Positions 15,177 through 21,086 of a stretch of DNA of 21,086 nucleotides are shown here, piece after piece. Every line of letters starts with the position of its first letter. Position 1 is the stretch's first letter. Source of the DNA: a bacterium (GTDB taxonomy: Bacteria; Patescibacteriota; Dojkabacteria; JAKAPS01; JAJZLI01). The position numbers and the translations under genes were made by a program. The notes under the pieces were generated by a model. It did not search any database. It saw only the letters and a list, made by a program, of their open reading frames with translations, and was not told the DNA's origin. The DNA lies in assembly GCA_021803645.1 (NCBI GenBank), contig JAJZLI010000007.1, positions 1 to 21,086 of the forward strand, given 5' to 3'.

Positions 15177-16625
15177 ATGGCTACATTAGAGGAATTAAAG
15201 AAACAACGGTTAGATAAACTCAAAAAATTAAAAGAAGCAAATATTGATCCTTACCCATCTAAAGTTCGAAAGGACTATACAAATATTGAAGTCAATTTAA
15301 AGTTTTCGGATTTAGAAAATAAAGAAATTTTTGTCACAGGTAGAATTACTAGTAAAAGAGATCAAGGGAAAATTTCTTTTTTGGATATTGAAGATGGAAG
15401 TGGTAAATTGCAATTATTCTTTTCATCTTCTGATCTGAAAGATTATTCTCTTTTAGATTTATTTGATCTTGGAGATTTTATAGAAGCTTCTGGTTCCCTT
15501 TTTAAAACTAAAACAGAACAGATTACTCTGAGAGTTTCTACCTTTAAGATTTTATCCAAAAACTTGAGACCTCTTCCTTCTGAACATTTTGGTCTTGCAT
15601 CTGAAGAAGAAAAAATAAGGAAGAGATACCTTGATCTTATTACTAATAAAGATTTAAAAAGTAAGCTTGCGCTAAAAACTAAATTTATATCCTCATGCAG
15701 GAATTTTCTTTTATCAAAAGGATTTACAGAGGTTGATACTACTAGTTTCAATCTTGTTGTTGGTGGAGCTGAAGCAGAGCCATTTATAACACACTATAAT
15801 GCATTGGATATGAATGTTTATCTAAGAATAGCCCTTGAACTTAATTTGAAAAGACTTATTGTTTCTGGTATTGATAAGGTTTTTGAAATTGGTAAGGTTT
15901 TTAGGAATGAAGGTATGAGTATGCAACATCTGCAGGAATTTACTATGATGGAATGTTACCAAGCATACGCTGATTATAATGATATGATGTCTCTTGTTGA
16001 GGAAATGTACGTTTATATGCTCAATGAGACATTTGGTAGTACAAAAATTGTATATAAAGGTGAAGAAATTGACTTTACCCCTCCTTGGGATAAGGTTACG
16101 TATTCTGATTTAATGAAAAAATATGGCTGTGATCTTAACACCTACAATACTCTATCCTTAATTAGGAAGAAAGGTCTTGAGCTTGGTCTTGAAGATGATC
16201 CCGAAGATGGATATGGAAGATGGATTGACAGAATTTATAAGAAGATTGCAAGACCTAACATTAAAGGACCAATCTTTCTGATAGATCATCCTGTTGCAAT
16301 CTCTCCCCTTGCAAAAAGAAAGGTAGATAACCCCGATTTTGTTGAAAGGTTTCAAGTTATTGTAAATGGCTTTGAAATAGGGAATGCCTTTTCGGAGTTG
16401 AATGACCCTATTGACCAATATGAAAGATTTAATGAACAACAAAAACTTCGAGATGCTGGAGATAAAGAAGCTCAAATGATGGATACTGATTTTATTGAAG
16501 CTCTAGAGTATGGTATGCCACCTACAGGTGGATTTGGTGTAGGGTTAGAAAGGCTATTTCTTCTTGCTTGTAATCTTGATAATATAAGAGAAACAGAGTA
16601 TTTCCCTATTATAAAAAGAATATGA
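15177..16625 (+). CDS. lysS: Lysyl-tRNA synthetase, class II
   Basis: Charges tRNA-Lys. 482 aa from ATG 15177, typical for bacterial LysRS. The N-terminal OB-fold anticodon domain (about 40-140) contains IFVTGRITSKRDQGKISFLDIED. The class II catalytic core has motif 2, FEIGKVFRNEGMSMQHLQEFTMMECYQAY, and motif 3, GFGVGLERL (452-460), and the protein ends YFPIIKRI as family members often do. An ATG at 15159 would add MIYSSL, but the -10 box lies between the two ATGs, so 15177 is preferred. The TGA stop overlaps the next ATG (ATGA), so the HD-domain gene is translationally coupled. Confidence 0.96.
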   Translation: MATLEELKKQRLDKLKKLKEANIDPYPSKVRKDYTNIEVNLKFSDLENKEIFVTGRITSKRDQGKISFLDIEDGSGKLQLFFSSSDLKDYSLLDLFDLGDFIEASGSLFKTKTEQITLRVSTFKILSKNLRPLPSEHFGLASEEEKIRKRYLDLITNKDLKSKLALKTKFISSCRNFLLSKGFTEVDTTSFNLVVGGAEAEPFITHYNALDMNVYLRIALELNLKRLIVSGIDKVFEIGKVFRNEGMSMQHLQEFTMMECYQAYADYNDMMSLVEEMYVYMLNETFGSTKIVYKGEEIDFTPPWDKVTYSDLMKKYGCDLNTYNTLSLIRKKGLELGLEDDPEDGYGRWIDRIYKKIARPNIKGPIFLIDHPVAISPLAKRKVDNPDFVERFQVIVNGFEIGNAFSELNDPIDQYERFNEQQKLRDAGDKEAQMMDTDFIEALEYGMPPTGGFGVGLERLFLLACNLDNIRETEYFPIIKRI

Positions 16626-17170
16626 AAACTCGAAATGAAGCTGAAAAATTAATGAAAGAACATGTTTCCTCTGATAGCCTTCGCAAGCATATGTATGCAG
16701 TTGAGGCAATAATGAGATTTTATGCTAGTAAGTTTGGAGAGGATGAGGACTTGTTTGCTATCACAGGTCTATTACATGATATGGATTATGAAAAATTTCC
16801 AGATAAACATCCTCAGGTTGCAATTAGCTTACTTTCAGACCTTGGATATGATAATAGAATTATGCAGGCTATAGATTATCATGCAAAATACAATCCAAAA
16901 GAATTCCCAACACTCCTTGATAAAACTTTGTGGGCATCAGATGAAATTTCAGGATTTGTAACTGCTGTTACCTTGGTAAGACCAAATAAAAGTATAAATG
17001 AAGTTGAAGTCTCCTCTGTTAAGAAGAAAATGAAAGATAAAGCCTTTGCTAGGGCTATTTCAAGAGATGATTTGCTACTTGGTGCAGAAGTATTAGGGCT
17101 TACATTGGATGATCATATCGAAAACGTTATCTTTGCAATGCAGGGAATTTCTGATAACCTAGGATTATAG
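16622..17170 (+). CDS. HD-domain phosphohydrolase-like protein
   Basis: 182 aa, essentially one HD domain. Metal-binding residues are visible in the expected order: H23 (RKHMYAVEAIM), H52-D53 (GLLHDMDYE), H63, H87 (IDYHAKY) and D107 (WASDEISGF). HD proteins of this stand-alone type are usually metal-dependent phosphohydrolases on nucleotides or related phosphate esters; the substrate cannot be read from the sequence. The start overlaps the lysS stop by 4 nt (ATGA), so it belongs to the lysS transcript and may have its level tied to lysS. It ends 5 bp before the convergent membrane-protein gene, leaving no room for a terminator. Confidence 0.85.
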   Translation: MKTRNEAEKLMKEHVSSDSLRKHMYAVEAIMRFYASKFGEDEDLFAITGLLHDMDYEKFPDKHPQVAISLLSDLGYDNRIMQAIDYHAKYNPKEFPTLLDKTLWASDEISGFVTAVTLVRPNKSINEVEVSSVKKKMKDKAFARAISRDDLLLGAEVLGLTLDDHIENVIFAMQGISDNLGL

Positions 17171-17175
17171 TATCT

Positions 17176-18045
17176 TTATGCTAGTATATATTTTGTAATA
17201 AATATAGTACTTATTCCGATTGCTATTGTGTACAATAATATTGTTCTTAGTGCATTAACTTTAATGTATCTTTCTAAAACTATATATAGAGATATTGTAG
17301 TAAATGCAAAAGGTATATATCCCAGATATCCAAATATTGGCATTGCAAAAAGGTGTAGGCTGTGAGGAAATATTAGATACTTCCATTTTGTATATGCCCA
17401 AAAATTTATTGACTCCCATATAGTACCACTAATTACAGATCCAATAACTACTGATATTATAAATCGTCTATCTTGAATCATTGTTTTAAAAGGAATAAGT
17501 GGAATAAGGAATATGAGAGGAGTAATCCACATGGTTTGAGCTAATATAAATGAAGGATATTTTATATATAGAAGAATAAGTATTATTGCAAATGCAGGAA
17601 ATAGATATAAATAATTTTGAGTATTATTCTCTTTTGCCTCTATTATATTCTGTATATTTGGATAAAGTAACCATATTCCCTCTATAATAAGAGGGATTAC
17701 TGTACTAAAGGAAAAAAATGTCATTAATATAGCTTCAATGATGTTATGGGGAACATTTATATATACCCATTGTTTATATACTAAATTAGTAAATTCAAAG
17801 AATAACCAGAATGTGACTGAAACAGGTATAATAGTTAGTAAAAGTGGTTTAATAGAACTTCTTATTAAAGATTTTTTATGTAGTATCCAACTAATTAGGT
17901 CAATTATTGTAATTACTCCCCATGCTGATAAAGGATATGTAAAATACACAATAGGTTTTATAGGAAAAAATATAAGAGATATACCTACCACAAGTAGTAT
18001 AATCCCTGCAAATAATTGAGTATTATCTAGGTTTAGTTTATACAT
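17176..18045 (-). CDS. Polytopic membrane protein with internal duplication
   Basis: 289 aa with about eight hydrophobic segments. Two halves carry the same motif about 128 residues apart. Half one has FEFTN...W-x-Y-xxx-PH (E84, N87, W93, Y95, P99-H100) and half two has ESIN...W-x-Y-xxx-PH (E211, N214, W221, Y223, P227-H228), so the protein arose by duplication of a four-TM unit. The second half continues HLFAMPIFGYLGYIPFA. Conserved acidic, Asn, Trp and His residues at membrane edges suggest an active or binding site. I do not recognise a named family; an integral-membrane enzyme or transporter is possible. No Shine-Dalgarno precedes ATG 18045. Convergent with the HD-domain gene. Confidence 0.8.
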   Translation of the reverse strand: MYKLNLDNTQLFAGIILLVVGISLIFFPIKPIVYFTYPLSAWGVITIIDLISWILHKKSLIRSSIKPLLLTIIPVSVTFWLFFEFTNLVYKQWVYINVPHNIIEAILMTFFSFSTVIPLIIEGIWLLYPNIQNIIEAKENNTQNYLYLFPAFAIILILLYIKYPSFILAQTMWITPLIFLIPLIPFKTMIQDRRFIISVVIGSVISGTIWESINFWAYTKWKYLIFPHSLHLFAMPIFGYLGYIPFAFTTISLYIVLERYIKVNALRTILLYTIAIGISTIFITKYILA

Positions 18046-18099
18046 AAGCTTTCATTAATTTAAACTACATTTTACTTTTTTGCAAATTATCTGGAAAAT

Positions 18100-18128
18100 A
18101 AAAAAGGAAAGATATTCTTTCCTTTTTT
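18100..18128 (-). terminator. Strong intrinsic terminator after the 72-aa gene
   Basis: Perfect 13-bp stem, AAAAAAGGAAAGA (18100-18112) with TCTTTCCTTTTTT (18116-18128), 3-nt loop TAT. It carries A and T tracts on the two arms, so it can work in either direction. It separates the 72-aa gene from the membrane-protein gene, and is the clearest classical terminator in the window. Confidence 0.8.
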
Positions 18129-18147
18129 AAATACATTGTAAATAATT

Positions 18148-18366
18148 TTAACTAGCGACACTTTTTAATCCTGATATTATGGTATCTGGTTCTATATTAC
18201 CAGGGTATTCAGATGGTGTTTTTAATGACTTTGCTATTCCTTGTCTTAATTCTTCAGCTTTTCTTAATTCTTTCTCCCATTCTTCTGTCCCCGCATCTGG
18301 GTACGATGTTCTGGACATAAGTCTTTGGTATTCTTCAAACGCTTTTCTATTATCTGATTCTAACAT
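18148..18366 (-). CDS. Small charged helical protein of unknown function
   Basis: 72 aa. Residues 1-45 are dense in E, K and R and should form an amphipathic helix or hairpin; the tail is uncharged (PDTIISGLKSVAS). No family recognised. The start ATG 18366 is set by a full AGGAGGT Shine-Dalgarno 10 nt upstream; a GTG at 18378 overlaps that site and is rejected. It has its own promoter (TTGATT, 16 bp, TGA-TATAAT) and its own terminator, so it is a stand-alone transcript. The combination of consensus promoter, consensus ribosome site and strong terminator suggests high expression, unlike most genes here, which lack a Shine-Dalgarno. Confidence 0.75.
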   Translation of the reverse strand: MLESDNRKAFEEYQRLMSRTSYPDAGTEEWEKELRKAEELRQGIAKSLKTPSEYPGNIEPDTIISGLKSVAS

Positions 18367-18376
18367 TGTAATTAGC

Positions 18377-18383
18377 ACCTCCT
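18377..18383 (-). promoter_or_regulatory. Consensus Shine-Dalgarno of the 72-aa gene
   Basis: AGGAGGT on the minus strand, 10 nt before ATG 18366. It is the only full-consensus Shine-Dalgarno I find in front of a gene in this window. Confidence 0.75.
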
Positions 18384-18407
18384 AAGATTTATTGTAAATA
18401 TACCTTA

Positions 18408-18435
18408 ATTATATCATATGTGCTTATATAATCAA
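18408..18435 (-). promoter_or_regulatory. Promoter of the 72-aa gene
   Basis: Minus strand: -35 TTGATT (18430-18435), 16-bp spacer, extended -10 TGA-TATAAT (18408-18416). Predicted leader of about 35 nt containing the Shine-Dalgarno. It lies directly behind the glgA stop. Confidence 0.65.
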
Positions 18436-18438
18436 AGA

Positions 18439-19821
18439 CTATAGGATTCCAGTCATTTTTTTGTATAACTTTACATACTCCTTTGATGATTTATCCCATG
18501 AGAAATCTTTTCTCATGGCATTTTTAACCATCTCGTCCCATTTGCTTGTTCCAAAGATTTTAAATGATTCCAGGATTACATCTTTCAATTCTACTTCATC
18601 GAATTCTTTGAATACAAAACCATTAATTTGATCTTCTACACTATCCTTTAGTCCCCCAGTTTCTCTTACTATTGGTAATGTTCCATATCTCATGGCAATC
18701 ATTTGTGTTAATCCACATGGTTCATATTTTGATGGTATGATTAAAACATCTGAAGCTGCATAGATTTTTTCTGCAAGTACTGGATCAAATGTAAATTCAA
18801 GTTTCACATCATTTGTAGATGCTTCTATCTCCTTAATCTTTGATGCAATTTTTTCATCTCCAGTTCCTAGAAATAAAAAATTTATTGAATCTTGTCTAAC
18901 ATTTTGTAATGACTTTGTTAAAAGTGTTATTTCTGTTAGCATTATAGACTCTGTAAGTATTGATACTCCTTTTTGTGCATCAAGTCTTGCTATAAAAGAG
19001 TATAGTGGTTGGCTTGATGAAAATTTTAAATTCAACTCCTCTATTAACCTTATCTTATTTGTTGCCTTCTTCTCCTTATAGTCTGAGAGGTCATAATTAA
19101 CATAAATGTTAGGGTCAGTTTTGGGATCAAATATTGTTGTATCTATTCCGTTTAATATTCCGTATATATCATCCTTCCTTTGATTTAAAAAATAATCAAG
19201 ATCTCCTCCATATTCTTTCTCTAGTATTTCTTTTGCATATGTTGGAGATACCGTAGATATTATACTTGCATTTAGTATGCCTTGAAGTAGAGGATTTATT
19301 TCTCCATCCTTTTTATCTTCTTCTACTGAAGGGTGTATTTGAGATAAGTTGAGATGATCCAGTAAATCCAATGAGTATCTCCCTTGATAAGTACTTCCAA
19401 GGTTGTGAATTGTTAATATTGTTTTGATTCCATCTATGTTTCTATCTTTAATTAGTATAGGAATCCATGATGTATGATAATCATTTATATGCACAATATC
19501 TACTTTACCAAAGGCTCCATCTTTAATTTTGTTTACGACTTCTACATCAAAATGAGCATAACGAACAGGATCATCTGTGTATCCATATATTTTATCTCTC
19601 TTTGAAAAGTATTCAGGAATATCTATATAATGTATTTTTACTTTTGAGTTTGGTATATACTCTACTTTTTCCTTGATTGCCTGGTATGCAGGAATTACAA
19701 CTGAAATATCTACATCCTCTTTTAAATATTTAGGTAGCGCACCCGCTACATCACCTAGTCCACCCACCTTGGCTATTGGTGTTAATTCTGATGCTACAAA
19801 TAATACCTTTAAATTAGTCAT
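18439..19821 (-). CDS. glgA: Glycogen/starch synthase (GT5)
   Basis: Adds glucose from ADP- or UDP-glucose to the non-reducing end of an alpha-1,4-glucan in the cytosol. 460 aa, normal for GlgA. The N-terminal Rossmann half opens with the donor-binding KVGGLGD (18-24) and contains HINDYHT (111-117). The GT-B C-terminal half has RLDAQKG (279-285), the catalytic-loop KYEPCGLTQM (E367) and TGGLKDSV (388-395). Start ATG 19821 overlaps the last codons of the GH57 gene (stop at 19814), so the two are translationally coupled and probably act on the same polymer. No GlgC pyrophosphorylase is seen in the window; the PMM/PGM at 1754 could supply glucose-1-phosphate. Confidence 0.93.
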   Translation of the reverse strand: MTNLKVLFVASELTPIAKVGGLGDVAGALPKYLKEDVDISVVIPAYQAIKEKVEYIPNSKVKIHYIDIPEYFSKRDKIYGYTDDPVRYAHFDVEVVNKIKDGAFGKVDIVHINDYHTSWIPILIKDRNIDGIKTILTIHNLGSTYQGRYSLDLLDHLNLSQIHPSVEEDKKDGEINPLLQGILNASIISTVSPTYAKEILEKEYGGDLDYFLNQRKDDIYGILNGIDTTIFDPKTDPNIYVNYDLSDYKEKKATNKIRLIEELNLKFSSSQPLYSFIARLDAQKGVSILTESIMLTEITLLTKSLQNVRQDSINFLFLGTGDEKIASKIKEIEASTNDVKLEFTFDPVLAEKIYAASDVLIIPSKYEPCGLTQMIAMRYGTLPIVRETGGLKDSVEDQINGFVFKEFDEVELKDVILESFKIFGTSKWDEMVKNAMRKDFSWDKSSKEYVKLYKKMTGIL

Positions 19822-21086
19822 GTTTTTTATTGTCAGACAATCTTATATGTTCTACAATTTCTTTCTGTTTCTCCCTTAAACTTTCAATTCTTTTTCTAAA
19901 TTCTGAAGCTCTCCTAAATTCAAGTTTTGATGCAGCTTCAAGCATTTGTTTTTCCAAGTGAGATATTACTTTATCGTATTCCTTTGGGTCACTATCTAGT
20001 GACTTTGTTTCTATTCTTTCTGTTGCTTCTTCATCAAATCCCTCCACCATTGCATCCACTATTCCTTCCCTTTGCCATCTAAACGATTCAAGTACTATGT
20101 CTCTATACAAATTCTTCGCTTTATCTATTATCTTTTTATCAATTCCTGGAAGATAAAGCAAGCTTTCTTGGAGTTCATATGCTCCCCTTTCTATCATATC
20201 TATACTCCACCAAGGTCTTGCTGATGCCCACCAATATTGATCAGAATGTAGGGCTTTATCTAACATATATCTTGCTTTTAACCACTGTTTATCTGTATTA
20301 GATAATTTATTTTTATCTCCATTGGTGAGAAGTGGGTCATTCTTTACTTTAAATTTTGACCCATCAACATGTTCTATCGCAAACCGTGTTAGTTCCCATT
20401 GTAGTACGTTTATTGTATTTTCACTGTTATACCACCTCTCATAGGGTTGTTTTTTTAATAGTTCTGTGGGCAGTAGCGCCCATGTTGATGGTACTATATT
20501 AACCTCTTTTGTTTCTGTAAATATATTGTCTATATCTCCATAAGGAATAGTTTTTAGCTTGTTTGATTTATATATATCAAATAATAGTAATTCTAACCCA
20601 AGCCTATGGTGCCCAAATGTCTCTCCATCCATTGCTGTTAGCATATATTCATTTTTATCTAACCTATCTTTTATTTCTGATAAAAAGATATTTCCACTTT
20701 CAAGTTGTGCAGATAGAATTTTAAAGCTTATCTCTCTTTCTCTAAAATATCCTATTAAGTTTGTGTCTTTTATTTTATATATTTTGTCATACTTAATATT
20801 TCCTTCTTTTGCTGGAAATGCAAGTTCATCAAGTAGTACCCATTTATACCCTAGGTCAGATATTATTTTTATAACCTCTTTTGAAACTCCAAGTTCTGGA
20901 GGAAAAAAACCCTTGGGGTCATAACTTGCTCCAAAAATTTTTTTGTTTATTGTATTATTTAATTTAATTTGTCTTATTATCTCTGTTTTTGGTAGCAAAG
21001 GTAAGAATGCATGATATGCGGCAGAATCAGTTAATTCTATTTGTCCCCTATCTAATAAAAATTTTCTATCATCTATGATGTCTCTA
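19814..21086 (-). CDS. GH57-family glycoside hydrolase with C-terminal UVR motif, 5' end cut
   Basis: 423 residues are visible; the N-terminus lies right of the window and the frame is open to the edge. GH57 signatures: SAAYHAFLPLLP (about 21-32), the GFFPPELG block holding the likely nucleophile Glu (about residue 64), and AMDGETFGHH with the likely acid Asp (about 153). GH57 enzymes cleave or branch alpha-glucans. The last 53 residues (from about 371) are a charged coiled segment, LEKQMLEAASKLEFRRASEFRKRI, that closely matches the UVR motif of UvrB/UvrC, presumably a protein-protein contact. Together with the overlapping glgA this suggests a glucan synthesis and remodelling pair. Whether it is a branching enzyme or an amylase cannot be decided from what is visible. 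Confidence 0.88.
   Translation of the reverse strand, partial: RDIIDDRKFLLDRGQIELTDSAAYHAFLPLLPKTEIIRQIKLNNTINKKIFGASYDPKGFFPPELGVSKEVIKIISDLGYKWVLLDELAFPAKEGNIKYDKIYKIKDTNLIGYFREREISFKILSAQLESGNIFLSEIKDRLDKNEYMLTAMDGETFGHHRLGLELLLFDIYKSNKLKTIPYGDIDNIFTETKEVNIVPSTWALLPTELLKKQPYERWYNSENTINVLQWELTRFAIEHVDGSKFKVKNDPLLTNGDKNKLSNTDKQWLKARYMLDKALHSDQYWWASARPWWSIDMIERGAYELQESLLYLPGIDKKIIDKAKNLYRDIVLESFRWQREGIVDAMVEGFDEEATERIETKSLDSDPKEYDKVISHLEKQMLEAASKLEFRRASEFRKRIESLREKQKEIVEHIRLSDNKKHD

Overview
The window looks like chromosome from an AT-rich, small-genome bacterium of the Candidate Phyla Radiation (Patescibacteria). This is an inference from several things: tightly packed genes with overlaps, stand-alone sugar-phosphate enzymes (phosphomannomutase, bifunctional PGI/PMI, GH57, GlgA), a membrane-anchored TraG/HerA-type ATPase without conjugation partners, and low G+C (about a third by eye). 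The genetic code is standard: lysS and the gene before it end at TGA exactly where the next gene or promoter begins. I cannot name the phylum below that level.

Layout: argS (minus, C-terminus cut by the left edge), then phosphomannomutase (plus). From about 3140 to 7390 there are two paralogous, GC-rich, secreted-protein genes (minus), each in a near-identical regulatory and structural frame. They flank a large AT-rich TraG-like ATPase gene (minus). Next come PGI/PMI (minus) and, divergently, an ImmA/IrrE metallopeptidase, a two-TM protein and proS (plus). A broken gene for an anchored extracellular protein follows proS. leuS (minus) is divergent from an unknown gene, lysS and an HD-domain gene (plus, overlapping). 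The right end, all minus, holds a GH57 enzyme with a C-terminal UVR motif (cut by the right edge), glgA overlapping it, a 72-aa protein gene with a strong Shine-Dalgarno and its own terminator, and an internally duplicated polytopic membrane protein.

Functionally the window mixes translation (four aminoacyl-tRNA synthetases: Arg, Pro, Leu, Lys) with sugar-phosphate and alpha-glucan metabolism (PMM/PGM, PGI/PMI, GlgA, GH57). A recurring signal is a -10 box, often with an upstream TG (TGnTATACT-like), placed only 7 to 11 nt before the start codon. This suggests leaderless mRNAs for argS, proS, leuS, lysS and others, and it fixes several start codons. The cassette genes and the 72-aa gene differ: they have real leaders with purine-rich ribosome sites.

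The most interesting part is the pair of single-gene cassettes at about 3140-4110 and 6485-7390. Each has a strong -35/-10 promoter, a 36-nt spacing from the -10 box to the ribosome site that is identical in both, a signal-peptide beta-rich protein of the same family, a 14-nt mini-hairpin right after the TAA of the shared reading frame, and a large two-tier hairpin whose outer stem is shared while its apical palindrome differs. Their base composition is unlike their neighbours. They look like copies of an undescribed dispersed gene unit.
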